From Candidatus Scatousia excrementigallinarum (GTDB lineage Bacteria > Cyanobacteriota > Vampirovibrionia > Gastranaerophilales > Gastranaerophilaceae), in NCBI GenBank assembly GCA_018711035.1, contig DVIU01000281.1, positions 1 to 42,809 of the forward strand: DNA of 42,809 nt. Reading direction: 5' to 3'. The position numbers and the translations under genes were made by a program. The notes below the pieces were generated by a model. It made no database searches and was not told the DNA's origin. It worked only from the letters and a program-made list of their open reading frames with translations. Positions 15,149 to 23,060 of the stretch are shown piece after piece. Position 1 is the stretch's first letter. Each line of letters starts with the position of its first letter.

Positions 15149-15607
15149 TTTAATATCTTTCGCAATTACGTCTGTGATGTCATCACCGCCAAAGTATACC
15201 ATATTTTTAGGAAGCACCAGATCGTAATTCAAATTTCTTGCTTTCTCTACTACGGTCGAGCGGATTTCATTATCAATCTGGGTTAATTTATTATTGTATT
15301 CCGTGTCAAGCGCAATCTTCTGGGCGTTTACCTGATTTCTGTATTTTTCTTCTATTGCTGCAATCTTTGACGGGTCGGTTTCTTTTGATAGTTCTGCTTT
15401 TGCCTTATCAAGTGTTGCCTGAATTTCTTTTACTTTCTTTTCCTGCTCTGCTTTCAAATTTTTAACGGCTGTCGAATTAGCAACAATTTTTGCCGCGTCT
15501 ATTACCGCAACTTTTGGCGTTGTATCCGAAATCGCAATATTGTTTACTGAATACCCGAGTGCAAATGACAGGCCGATAATTACGGCAATATAGAAGTGTT
15601 TTTTCAT
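15146..15607 (-). CDS. Skp/OmpH-family periplasmic chaperone
   Basis: 153 aa. Signal peptide or membrane anchor about 1-22 (IAVIIGLSFALGYSV). Then TPKVAVIDAAKIVANSTAVKNLKAEQEKKV starts the OmpH domain (VIDaaKI...s.a.k), a long Lys/Glu/Ala coiled coil covers about 50-120, and the C-terminal strand region is NYDLVLPKNMVYFGGDDITDVIAKDI. Skp-type trimers escort unfolded outer-membrane proteins, so the presence of this gene supports a diderm host. GAAAGGA precedes the ATG. It is convergent with the prepilin gene and shares its terminator. Confidence 0.88.
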   Translation of the reverse strand: MKKHFYIAVIIGLSFALGYSVNNIAISDTTPKVAVIDAAKIVANSTAVKNLKAEQEKKVKEIQATLDKAKAELSKETDPSKIAAIEEKYRNQVNAQKIALDTEYNNKLTQIDNEIRSTVVEKARNLNYDLVLPKNMVYFGGDDITDVIAKDIK

Positions 15608-15703
15608 ATAAATCCTTTCTCTTTCAATTTTTCAAAAACCAGTTTACATTCCTTTGAAATTTTTTTTAATAGGTCAGTCAGGGAGGTTTTTTAATTCACA
15701 TAT

Positions 15704-15732
15704 TTGCATTAAATTCGTTTTTATTTTAAAAT
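15704..15732 (+). promoter_or_regulatory. Promoter of the YceD-rpmF-plsX-fabH operon
   Basis: -35 TTGCAT (15704-15709), 17-bp spacer, -10 TAAAAT (15727-15732), about 78 nt before the first gene. Confidence 0.6.
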
Positions 15733-15809
15733 GGTTTCACTTGTTAAACCCGAACCGCTTGAGACTAAAATTCCGTTGCAGCGGTACCGGATGAGAATAG
15801 GAGAAAATT

Positions 15810-16073
15810 ATGGCACAACAATTTAATCCGCAAAACATGAATACTCAAAACATAAAAAAAAGAACTTCCGTTCTGGTGTTTTTGAAAGGGTCAACAGCTC
15901 CGCTTGTTTTGTATGTTGAAAATCCTCAGGATTTGTATTCCGAGCTTACTCAATTGATGAAATCAGCCTCCGCAGTTCTTGTTGAAAAAGAAACATCAGG
16001 CCCGCTAAAAAAAGTCTGCTTTGTTTCTAACCAGATTGCAGCAGCAGCTATGCAGGAAGAACAATATGTCTAG
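15810..16073 (+). CDS. Unknown small protein at the head of the rpmF-plsX operon
   Basis: 87 aa, unrecognised. After an Asn/Gln-rich N-terminus (MAQQFNPQNMNTQNIKKR) comes a compact domain with alternating strands and helices (TSVLVFLKGSTAPLVLYVENPQDLYSELTQLMKSASAVLVEKETSGPLKKVCFVSNQIAAAAMQEEQYV). Phenylalanine and valine strands separated by short turns suggest a small binding domain. AGGAG is 6 nt before the ATG. Its 3' end overlaps the DUF177 gene by 8 nt, so the two are translationally coupled; a role around ribosome or lipid biogenesis is a guess from position only. Confidence 0.75.
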   Translation: MAQQFNPQNMNTQNIKKRTSVLVFLKGSTAPLVLYVENPQDLYSELTQLMKSASAVLVEKETSGPLKKVCFVSNQIAAAAMQEEQYV

Positions 16074-16551
16074 TCATATGATTTCTATTCAGCAGATTGA
16101 AGATTCTGATGAAAAAACAATTGAATACCACTTTTCGGATTCAATTAAAGATATTGATTCCGACGGGCCTGTTAATGCTAATCTTGTATTAAGGTCGCTC
16201 GGTGATTTCATCGAAGTCAGCGGAAATGTTTCCGCAACGTTAAATCTTGAATGCGATGTCTGCTTAAATCCTTTTAAGTATAATCTGAATATTAATATTG
16301 ACGAAATGTTTGCAAAAAACGCTCTGTCAGAGGATTATGCACAGGAAACCGAACTCAAAGAAGGCCAGTTCATTACAGACCTCAACGGCGCTCAGGAAAT
16401 TGATATTTATGACTTATTGTATCAATCTGTAATATTAAATTTACCAAATAAGAAAGTTTGTGGTATAAATTGTAATGGGAAAGAATTTCTCAAAGAGGAT
16501 GACTTGACCGACCCGAGACTTGATGTTTTTAAAAATATCAAAATCGAGTAA
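16066..16551 (+). CDS. YceD/DUF177-family protein (23S rRNA accumulation)
   Basis: 161 aa. DUF177/YceD proteins are usually encoded directly before rpmF, as here, and are known to affect 23S rRNA accumulation. Seen: the domain core LVLRSLGDFIEVSGNVSATLNLECDVCLNPFKYNLNINIDEMF with CDVC, the acidic middle (TELKEGQFITDLNGAQEIDIYDLLYQSVILNLPNK) and a second Cys pair (VCGINC). I choose the ATG at 16066, preceded by AGGAAGA and overlapping the upstream stop, rather than 16021, which would add 15 residues read from another gene. The Cys pairs could bind zinc. Confidence 0.85.
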   Translation: MSSHMISIQQIEDSDEKTIEYHFSDSIKDIDSDGPVNANLVLRSLGDFIEVSGNVSATLNLECDVCLNPFKYNLNINIDEMFAKNALSEDYAQETELKEGQFITDLNGAQEIDIYDLLYQSVILNLPNKKVCGINCNGKEFLKEDDLTDPRLDVFKNIKIE

Positions 16552-16601
16552 ACTGATTAAAGAAATATAAGTAGTAGTAAAAATAAAAAGGAAAAAGAAA
16601 A

Positions 16602-16949
16602 ATGGCAGTACCAAAGAAAAGAACAGGACATTCCGCACAAGGACACAGAAGAAGCAACTGGAAGGCTACAAAACCCGAAACAACAAAATGCCCTAACTGT
16701 GGCTCAACAGTATTAACTCACACTGTATGTACAGCTTGCGGAACTTACAAAGGACAACCTGTAAGCTTAAAAGACAGAAAAGAAGAAGTTGCAGCAGAAG
16801 TAAAACCTGCAAAAAAAGCTTCTAAAAAAGCTGAAGCAAAAGTTGAAAAAGCAGAAGAAACTAAAGTAGAATCTGAAGAAACTAAAGCTGAAGTTGTCGA
16901 AGAAGTAAAAGAGGAAGAAAAAGCTTCCGAAGAAACAGAAGAAAAATAA
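16602..16949 (+). CDS. rpmF: Ribosomal protein bL32 with a long acidic/basic tail
   Basis: 115 aa; bL32 is usually about 56-65. Residues 1-60 are standard: MAVPKKRTGHSAQGHRRSNWK, then a zinc-ribbon CPNCG...CTACG. The extra 55 residues (about 61-115) are almost only Lys, Glu, Ala, Val and Thr (PAKKASKKAEAKVEKAEE...EEVKEEEKASEETEEK) and likely form a disordered or single-helix tail. It lies between the DUF177 gene and plsX, the conserved order in many bacteria. A hairpin without a T-run follows, so plsX can be read from the same transcript. Confidence 0.95.
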   Translation: MAVPKKRTGHSAQGHRRSNWKATKPETTKCPNCGSTVLTHTVCTACGTYKGQPVSLKDRKEEVAAEVKPAKKASKKAEAKVEKAEETKVESEETKAEVVEEVKEEEKASEETEEK

Positions 16950-16958
16950 TTGTTAAAT

Positions 16959-16981
16959 CCCGTCACCATTAAGGTGACGGG
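16959..16981 (+). other. Hairpin between rpmF and plsX
   Basis: CCCGTCACC / GGTGACGGG with loop ATTAA (9 bp, perfect). No T-run follows, so it is a processing, stability or partial-attenuation hairpin rather than a full terminator. Confidence 0.75.
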
Positions 16982-17019
16982 CATTCAATCACTTTTAGAT
17001 AAGACTTTGAGAGGGAAAG

Positions 17020-18075
17020 ATGACAAGAATAGCAATAGACGCAATGGGTGGTGACCATGCTCCGCACGAGATTGTAGCGGGTGCTGTTTGGGGTGCGCAG
17101 GAATACGGCGTAGCCATAGAACTCGTAGGTAAACAAGACCGCATTGAACAAGAATTGGACAGAATTGCTCAGGAAGGCATATATTCAGACTGTGGAACTG
17201 GCGGTAAAAAAAGACGTATCAAGATTGATTTAAATAAACTTGATATTAAAGTTACTCATGCTTCTGAAGTTATAGAAATGGGCGAAGCTCCCGGACAGGC
17301 TATTCGTAAAAAGAAAAAATCATCCATCGTTCTTGCCGTTGATGCTGTTGCAAAAGGCAGCTCCGACGCTGTTGTTGCAGCAGGTTCAACAGGTGCGGCT
17401 ATGGCTTCAAGCTTATTCGGGCTGGGAAGACTTACCGGAATTGAACGGCCTGCTATCGCTGTTACTCTCCCGACAATGAAAAAACCTATCGTTTTAATTG
17501 ACGGAGGTGCAAATAGTAATTGTACACCTGAAATGTTATACCAGTTTGCAATTATGGGTGTAACTTTCTCTAAAAACGTTTTAGGTATTGAAAATCCTCG
17601 CGTAGGGGTTTTGAATATCGGCGAAGAAGCCGGCAAAGGCAATGAACTTGCCCAGAATACTTATAAATTACTGGAAGAACACCAGGACAGAATTAACTTT
17701 GTAGGTAACATTGAAGGTAAAGAAATTTTTCTCAGTGTGTGCGATGTTGTTGTATGTGACGGTTTTGTCGGCAATGTTGCTTTAAAAATCACAGAAGGCA
17801 CTTCTTCAATGTTATTCAGAATGATTAAATCAGAGTTTAAATCGGATTTGGCAGGTAAGATTATTGGTCTTTTAGCTAAACCTTTCATGAAAAGAATCGG
17901 TAAGAAGATTAATTATGAAGAATTCGGAGGCGCCCTGCTTTTAGGCGTTAAAGGCATTACGGTAATTTCTCACGGAAGAAGCAAAGCATACGCTATAAAA
18001 AATGCCGTCCGCGTAGCTAAAGAAGCTGTCGAAACCGGCGTAAATGAAAAGATTTCCAGATTTAATGAGGACTAA
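17020..18075 (+). CDS. plsX: Phosphate acyltransferase PlsX
   Basis: 351 aa. Converts acyl-ACP to acyl-phosphate, the first committed step of phospholipid synthesis in PlsX/PlsY systems; a peripheral membrane enzyme. Seen: RIAIDAMGGDHAPHEIV, ASEVIEMGEAPGQAIRKKKKSS, VVAAGSTGAAMA, IDGGANSNCTPEMLYQFAIMG, GVLNIGEEAGKGNELA, NIEGKEI and VCDGFVGNVALKITEG, all typical. An insertion around DCGTGGKKRRIKIDLNKLD (about 67-85) is slightly longer than usual. GAGAGGG precedes the ATG. It is followed after 5 nt by fabH, so the two are one operon. Confidence 0.97.
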   Translation: MTRIAIDAMGGDHAPHEIVAGAVWGAQEYGVAIELVGKQDRIEQELDRIAQEGIYSDCGTGGKKRRIKIDLNKLDIKVTHASEVIEMGEAPGQAIRKKKKSSIVLAVDAVAKGSSDAVVAAGSTGAAMASSLFGLGRLTGIERPAIAVTLPTMKKPIVLIDGGANSNCTPEMLYQFAIMGVTFSKNVLGIENPRVGVLNIGEEAGKGNELAQNTYKLLEEHQDRINFVGNIEGKEIFLSVCDVVVCDGFVGNVALKITEGTSSMLFRMIKSEFKSDLAGKIIGLLAKPFMKRIGKKINYEEFGGALLLGVKGITVISHGRSKAYAIKNAVRVAKEAVETGVNEKISRFNED

Positions 18076-18080
18076 TATAC

Positions 18081-19091
18081 ATGACAAATAAAAATATTCC
18101 GTTAAGAATCGCAGGTGTCGGATACAGTTTACCCGAAACAGTTATTACAAACGATGACCTGACTAAATTATATGAAACATCTGACGAATGGATTTATACC
18201 AGAACAGGAATTAAGGAAAGACGTGTCGTATCAGGTGAACAAAATGCCATTGATTTAGGTTTTGAAGCGGCACAAAAAGCTCTCGACAGAGCAAAAATTA
18301 ATCCGGATGAAATCGAGTTGATTATAGCAGCTTCATCAGCTCCTCCGGACTTGTACCCGGCAATTGCCTGCCACATTCATCAGAGACTTGGCATTAAAGA
18401 ACAAATTCCTGCATTTGATATTACTGCTGCATGCTCAGGATTGATTTATGCACTGAGCATTGCAAAAGCCTACATAAATTCAGGAATGTATAAAAAAATT
18501 CTTCTTGTAGCAACTGATAACAATTCAAGACTTGTAAACTGGGAAGACAGAGGTACTTCAATTCTGTTCGGCGACGGAGCAGGTGCTATGGTTGTTACCG
18601 AAGCTGAAGACGGAATTGATGATATCATTGCAATTGATATTAAAGCTGACGGGAATTACGGTAACCTTATTGAACTTTCCTTTGACGGCAAGAACTGCCC
18701 GCTGGTTGAGCAGTATGAAGAAAAGCCTAAGGGTATCAGAATGAACGGACGCGGCGTTTATACATTTGTTGCAAAGATTTTACCGCATTATGTTGAAAAC
18801 CTTATTACAAACGCAGGTCTGAAAGCAGAAGATATTGACTATCTCATTCCGCATCAGGCAAATATCAGAATAATCCAGGCAGTTCAGGAACGTCTCGGTT
18901 ACAGTGATGAAAAAGTTGTTACAAACATCAAATACTATGGAAATACATCTGCTGCTTCAATTCCTATTGCACTAGCAGAAAGTGTTGAAAAAGGAAATGT
19001 TAAACTTGGTACAACCGCAGTTCTTTGCGGATTTGGAGCGGGTATGACATGGGGCGGTGCTATCGTTAGACTTCGCGAAGGTATTTGCTAA
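18081..19091 (+). CDS. fabH: 3-oxoacyl-ACP synthase III (KAS III)
   Basis: 336 aa. Starts fatty-acid synthesis by condensing acetyl-CoA (or a branched acyl-CoA) with malonyl-ACP. Catalytic triad visible: Cys in DITAACSGLIYAL, His in YLIPHQANIRII, Asn in YYGNTSAASIP; also the N-terminal TSDEWIYTRTGIKERR and the C-terminal GFGAGMTWGGAIVRL. Starts 5 nt after plsX with its own GAGGA. A terminator follows, after which the fab genes restart with separate promoters. Primer specificity cannot be read. Confidence 0.97.
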   Translation: MTNKNIPLRIAGVGYSLPETVITNDDLTKLYETSDEWIYTRTGIKERRVVSGEQNAIDLGFEAAQKALDRAKINPDEIELIIAASSAPPDLYPAIACHIHQRLGIKEQIPAFDITAACSGLIYALSIAKAYINSGMYKKILLVATDNNSRLVNWEDRGTSILFGDGAGAMVVTEAEDGIDDIIAIDIKADGNYGNLIELSFDGKNCPLVEQYEEKPKGIRMNGRGVYTFVAKILPHYVENLITNAGLKAEDIDYLIPHQANIRIIQAVQERLGYSDEKVVTNIKYYGNTSAASIPIALAESVEKGNVKLGTTAVLCGFGAGMTWGGAIVRLREGIC

Positions 19092-19109
19092 GATTAATTT
19101 TTAAAAAAT

Positions 19110-19147
19110 GAAAAAGATGCAGATTATTTTCATCTGCATCTTTTTTA
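19110..19147 (+). terminator. Rho-independent terminator of fabH
   Basis: AAAAGATGCAGAT / ATCTGCATCTTTT with loop TATTTTC, followed by more Ts. Confidence 0.93.
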
Positions 19148-19149
19148 TT

Positions 19150-19241
19150 ACGAAATGTAAATATGAGTTTAAAATAGGCTGAAACCCGCTTATAATGCCT
19201 CATAGGATAGGATAGGATAGGATAGGAGGGCGTAATAGCAA
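19150..19241 (+). repeat. Duplicated 92-bp promoter/leader element, copy 2
   Basis: Nearly identical to 10184-10275 (4 substitutions). -35 TTTAAA (19168-19173), 17 bp, -10 TATAAT (19191-19196), AGGAT tandem units at 19204-19223 followed by AGGAG, then GGGCGTAATAGCAA. It starts directly after the fabH terminator and leads to the unknown gene at 19317. Confidence 0.9.
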
Positions 19242-19316
19242 CTTTTTCGGGCAAAAATTTTTATTAATAGTAGTCAGATAGGCACATTTTTTAAAAACAC
19301 GAAAGGAGATATTATT

Positions 19317-19895
19317 ATGGGAATCTTATCAGTCGGCAGCACGGGTAATGTAAATAACAATAATTCTAACGAAAGCAGCTCCGTAACAGTAAAACAAAAA
19401 GCACCTAATTCGGTCTTTGGAGAAACTCGTACGCAAAAAACCAATCATATTGATTACGCAAATATTATGCCTAAAACAATGGTAGCAGCAGAGCTTGATT
19501 TTGAGCAGCAAGAAATGATAGAGTCAGGGCAGAACAAGTTGCCTCAGCAAGAACTTTCTCCGGAGCAGGAATTTAATCAGCTAAAACAAACTCTTCTGGC
19601 AGACAGCAAAATTACGGTAAGAGAAGACCCTAAACTCGGGACCTGCTACAGTTGCAGAGGATTTGAAACCAATATGCGCGGAAAAGAGGGTGCCATAGAT
19701 TTGGCGTCTTTGTCATTGAAAGATTTGGTTAACGGCAAGAAACAATATCTGGAATTGTCCAAAAAAGACCCGAAAGATTTGACGCCTGAAGAAGGGCTTG
19801 AGGTTTTTTCTTACGAGCAAACTTTAAAGGCTATGCAGCTAACTATTGATTCAAATGGTAATATCGTTAATACGGAAAATTGTGAATATATGTAA
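19317..19895 (+). CDS. Unknown 192-aa protein behind the duplicated promoter
   Basis: 192 aa, unrecognised. The N-terminal 60 residues are polar and low-complexity (MGILSVGSTGNVNNNNSNESSSVTVKQK), including NSVFGE. A Gln/Glu-rich helical section covers about 60-100, then CYSC (CxxC), then SLSLKDLVNGKKQYLELSKKDPKDLTPEEGLEVFSYEQTLKAMQLTIDSNGNIVNTENCEY. No signal peptide. AAAGGAG precedes the ATG. The terminal segment resembles the tail of many flagellar-hook-like or structural small proteins only in composition, so no function is claimed. It shares its promoter with the gene at 10353 and is not related to the surrounding fatty-acid genes. Confidence 0.72.
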   Translation: MGILSVGSTGNVNNNNSNESSSVTVKQKAPNSVFGETRTQKTNHIDYANIMPKTMVAAELDFEQQEMIESGQNKLPQQELSPEQEFNQLKQTLLADSKITVREDPKLGTCYSCRGFETNMRGKEGAIDLASLSLKDLVNGKKQYLELSKKDPKDLTPEEGLEVFSYEQTLKAMQLTIDSNGNIVNTENCEYM

Positions 19896-19908
19896 AATAT
19901 ATTGTTTT

Positions 19909-19942
19909 TATAAGGCGCGCTTGAAAAGCGCGCCTTATTTAT
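19909..19942 (+). terminator. Rho-independent terminator
   Basis: TAAGGCGCGCT / AGCGCGCCTTA with loop TGAAA, followed by TTTATATTG. Confidence 0.88.
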
Positions 19943-19943
19943 A

Positions 19944-19972
19944 TTGTACATTTAGCGTGTTTGTAGTATAAT
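19944..19972 (+). promoter_or_regulatory. Promoter of fabD
   Basis: -35 TTGTAC (19944-19949), 17-bp spacer, -10 TATAAT (19967-19972). Confidence 0.72.
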
Positions 19973-20005
19973 TTTCGCATAGATATTAAAAGAGAGGGAT
20001 TGTTT

Positions 20006-20959
20006 ATGAGTAAAAAAGTTGCGTTTCTTTTTCCGGGACAAGGGTCTCAATCTGTAGGTATGGGAAAAGATTTATATGAAAGTTGTGAAAGTGCAAAGAA
20101 AGTTTTTGATACTGCCGACAAAGTTTTAGGTAAAAGTATTACAACAATGTGTTTTGAAGGGCCGGAAGAGGCTTTAAAACAAACAGTTAATACACAGCCT
20201 TCAAATGTTACAATGTCAATTGCAGCATTAGAAGCCTTGAAATCCCAATGTGATATTACTCCTTCTTATGTTGCAGGCCACAGTCTGGGCGAATATTGTG
20301 CGATATATGCTTCAGGCGTTATGTCTCTGGAAAATACTTTAAAAGCAATTCAAAAACGTGCTGATTTAATGGGCGCAACAAAAGGCGGAGCCATGTCCGC
20401 AGTTCTTAACGCAACAGAAGAAGCATTGAAAGAATCCTTGAAGGAAGCCTCAAGCGCAGGATACGTTGACGTTGCAAACTACAATTCACCGGCTCAGGTA
20501 GTTATTACAGGTGATGAAAGTGCTGTTGCAAAAGCCGGAGAACTTTTGCTTGCAAAAGGCGCAAGACGTGTAGTTCCGCTTCCTGTTTCAGGAGCTTTCC
20601 ACTCAAAGTTTATGGAACCGGCAGGAAAAGAATTTGAAACATTTGTTTCCGGTTTGGAAATAAATGACGCTTCTGTTCCGGTTATTACAAACGTTGATGC
20701 GGAATCGACAACTCGGGCTTCTGATTTTAAAGAAAAAATGCCTAAACAAATTTATTCGTCAGTTCATTGGACTCAAACAATTCAAAAAATGGCAGCAGAT
20801 GGTGTAGAAATCTTTATTGAAATCGGTCCCGGGAAAGTCCTCGCAGGTTTGAATAAAAAAATTGCACCTGAGGCAAAAGTATTTAATATATTTGATAAAG
20901 CATCACTTGATACAACCGTAGAAAGTTTGAAAGAGGTGCTGTTATGTCAAATAAAATAA
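20006..20959 (+). CDS. fabD: Malonyl-CoA:ACP transacylase
   Basis: 317 aa. Loads malonyl groups on ACP. Seen: AFLFPGQGSQSVGMG at the N-terminus, QPSNVTMSIAALEAL, catalytic Ser in AGHSLGEYCA, Arg in QKRADLMG, catalytic His in SGAFHSKFM, and EIGPGKVLAGL. I use the ATG at 20006, 7 nt after GAGGG; a TTG at 20000 is in frame but poorly placed. The downstream prepilin gene starts 30 nt after the stop, and a tiny frame (20944-20979, MSNKIIANKIN) overlaps the end of the gene. Confidence 0.96.
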   Translation: MSKKVAFLFPGQGSQSVGMGKDLYESCESAKKVFDTADKVLGKSITTMCFEGPEEALKQTVNTQPSNVTMSIAALEALKSQCDITPSYVAGHSLGEYCAIYASGVMSLENTLKAIQKRADLMGATKGGAMSAVLNATEEALKESLKEASSAGYVDVANYNSPAQVVITGDESAVAKAGELLLAKGARRVVPLPVSGAFHSKFMEPAGKEFETFVSGLEINDASVPVITNVDAESTTRASDFKEKMPKQIYSSVHWTQTIQKMAADGVEIFIEIGPGKVLAGLNKKIAPEAKVFNIFDKASLDTTVESLKEVLLCQIK

Positions 20960-20988
20960 TTGCTAACAAAATCAATTAGGAGAAATGC

Positions 20989-21829
20989 ATGAAAAATATT
21001 GAAGTGCCGGTGATTACGGGGGGGGGGGCAAACCAGAACTCTCTCAGCCCAAGCTTTTACAGCTGATTATCGCAAAGAGTTTTTTGCAGAGTTTAACAAT
21101 CGTAAGATAGCTTTTACTCTTGCAGAGGTTCTCATAACCCTCGGAATTATCGGAACGGTTGCAGCTATGACTTTACCTGCTATTGTTCAAAAGCAGCAGG
21201 AAAAAGTTACTATTACTAAATTAAAACAAACCTATAATATCTTGTCGCAGGCAGTAGAAATGGCTCAGGTTAAGTATTCAGATATTCATAACTGGGAAGC
21301 CACAGGTGATACTCAAAAACAAAGCGACCTGTATTTTGAAAGAATTACTGAAAATCTCACGCTTATCAAAGATTGCGGAAATCCATCCTGTTATAATTTC
21401 TGTGAAAATGGTAAAGAGTATGTTGATCTAAAAGGTAATAAAACTTCTGTTGCACCTATTGCGGCTCATCAGGGATTGTTAAAGAATGGTGCAATGTTTG
21501 CAGTTGCCTGGGCTCAGCCTGATAATGGCAAATGGTGGGGAAAGTATGCTGCGATATCAGTTGATATAAACGGTTCCAAAAAGCCAAATACAATAGGTAA
21601 AGATGTCTTTGTATTTGAAATTCGTGACATGTCTGATAATTGGACTACTTATAGAAAACCTTATCTTTACCCGCAAGGTCATTTTTTCTATCTGGAAGAA
21701 TGTTTGAATTATCAAACAAGTGGTAATTGTACAGCATGGGTTATAAAATACGGAAATATGGATTATCTGCATTGTCCGGATAAGTTATCAGTAGACGGCC
21801 CTTATAGCTGTACGGAGGCACAAAAATAA
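20989..21829 (+). CDS. Type IV prepilin-like protein 2, frame interrupted by an 11-G run
   Basis: The ATG at 20989 (AGGAGA upstream) reads MKNIEVPVITGGG... and meets 11 Gs (21018-21028); as sequenced this frame ends at a TAG near 21115. With 10 Gs it continues GGGQTRTLSAQAFTADYRKEFF...NNRKIA and then FTLAEVLITLGIIGTVAAMTLPAIV, the prepilin cleavage region and helix, for 279 aa in total. The globular part contains AAISVDINGSKKPNTIGKDVFVFEI, the same block as prepilin 1, and paired cysteines (CGNPSCYNFC...). It sits between fabD and fabG, an unusual place for a pilin. It may be read from the fabD promoter. Either a phase-variable gene or a homopolymer error. Confidence 0.85.
21018..21028. repeat. 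11-G homopolymer in prepilin gene 2
   Basis: Eleven Gs at codons 10-13 of the leader, the same length and the same relative position as in prepilin gene 1; one G fewer (or two more) restores the frame. Confidence 0.9.
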
Positions 21830-21880
21830 TGTTACAAAAGTTTTACCAAAATTTGTAAAGTAGTGCAAAACCTTTATTTA

Positions 21881-21889
21881 TGGTATAAT
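21881..21889 (+). promoter_or_regulatory. Extended -10 promoter of fabG
   Basis: TGG followed by TATAAT (21884-21889). There is no good -35; the ribosome site AAGGAG follows at about 21906. Confidence 0.6.
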
Positions 21890-21917
21890 TACCGTATTAA
21901 ATAAGAAGGAGATATAA

Positions 21918-22643
21918 ATGTCTGAAAAATTAGCATTAGTAACAGGCGCGTCGCGCGGAATAGGTAAAGCTTGTGCAATTGAACTTGCAAAAGCAGGATA
22001 TGATATTGCAGTAAATTTTGCAGGTAATGAAGAGGCCGCAAATAAAACAGTTGAAGAACTCAAAGGTTTAGGCGTAGATGCTGCTGCATTTAAGTTCGAT
22101 GTTTCTGATAAAGAAGCGGCGGCAAAAGGTGTGGAAGAAGTTCTTGCTAAATTTGGCAGAATTGATGTTCTTGTAAATAATGCCGGTATTACACGTGACG
22201 GTTTGTTTATGAGAATGAGTGCTGAAAACTGGGATGCAGTAATCAACACAAATCTTTCAAGCGCATTTTATGTTTCCCAACCCGTCGTAAAAGTTATGAT
22301 GAAACAACGAAGCGGTGCAATTGTTAACATGTCAAGCGTTGTCGGTGTATCAGGAAACGCAGGTCAGGCAAATTATTCGGCAGCAAAAGCAGGCTTAATC
22401 GGGTTGACAAAAACTCTTGCAAAAGAACTCGGCTCTCGCGGAATCAGAGTAAACGCAATTGCTCCCGGCTTTATTAATACTGATATGACAAAAGATTTGG
22501 ATACTTCAAAGTTCACAGACTTCATTCCTTTGAAACGACTCGGTGAACCTGAAGATATCGCAAAAGCAGTTAAATTTTTGGCCGTAGATGCAGATTATGT
22601 TACAGGTCAGGTTCTGGAAGTAGACGGCGGTTTGATAATATAA
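21918..22643 (+). CDS. fabG: 3-oxoacyl-ACP reductase
   Basis: 241 aa short-chain dehydrogenase, normal for FabG. Reduces 3-oxoacyl-ACP with NADPH. Seen: TGASRGIGKACA cofactor motif, VNNAGITRDGLFMRM, catalytic Ser in NMSSVVGVSGN, YSAAKAGLIGLTK (YxxxK), RVNAIAPGFINTDMT, and the C-terminal YVTGQVLEVDGG. AAGGAG is 6 nt before the ATG. It follows the prepilin gene with its own promoter, so its expression does not depend on the frame state of that gene. Confidence 0.96.
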   Translation: MSEKLALVTGASRGIGKACAIELAKAGYDIAVNFAGNEEAANKTVEELKGLGVDAAAFKFDVSDKEAAAKGVEEVLAKFGRIDVLVNNAGITRDGLFMRMSAENWDAVINTNLSSAFYVSQPVVKVMMKQRSGAIVNMSSVVGVSGNAGQANYSAAKAGLIGLTKTLAKELGSRGIRVNAIAPGFINTDMTKDLDTSKFTDFIPLKRLGEPEDIAKAVKFLAVDADYVTGQVLEVDGGLII

Positions 22644-22702
22644 TTGCTGTTTGCCGGCAAGATTAAGATTTTTAACAATCTGCCCGCAGGAATGTAAATA
22701 CC

Positions 22703-22731
22703 TTGCAAAAAAATCTTGTAGCAGATATAAT
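22703..22731 (+). promoter_or_regulatory. Promoter of acpP
   Basis: -35 TTGCAA (22703-22708), exactly 17 bp, -10 TATAAT (22726-22731). Confidence 0.83.
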
Positions 22732-22780
22732 ATGAGAGAAAATGTATAAGTAATACAATTAATTAATGAGGTAAAGAAGA

Positions 22781-23014
22781 ATGAGTACATTAGAAAAAGT
22801 TAAAAAAGTTGTAGTTGACCAATTAAGCGTTGATGAATCACTCGTAACTCCACAAGCAAGCTTCACTGCTGATTTGGGAGCTGATTCATTAGATACAGTT
22901 GAATTAGTAATGGCTTTCGAAGAAGAATTCGGTTGCGAAATTCCTGATGAAGAAGCTGAAAAAATTCAAACTGTTCAAGACGCAGTTGATTACATTGATT
23001 CACACTCAAACTAG
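22781..23014 (+). CDS. acpP: Acyl carrier protein
   Basis: 77 aa, acidic. Carries growing acyl chains on a phosphopantetheine attached to the Ser of [56 protein letters not shown] is the first helix. It lies between fabG and fabF, the common order. It has its own strong promoter and a set of hairpins downstream that may reduce read-through into fabF, which fits the high demand for ACP. Confidence 0.98.
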   Translation: MSTLEKVKKVVVDQLSVDESLVTPQASFTADLGADSLDTVELVMAFEEEFGCEIPDEEAEKIQTVQDAVDYIDSHSN

Positions 23015-23060
23015 TATCCTGTTAACGGGAAGTGTGTAAATCGTTTCGATTGATATTTAA

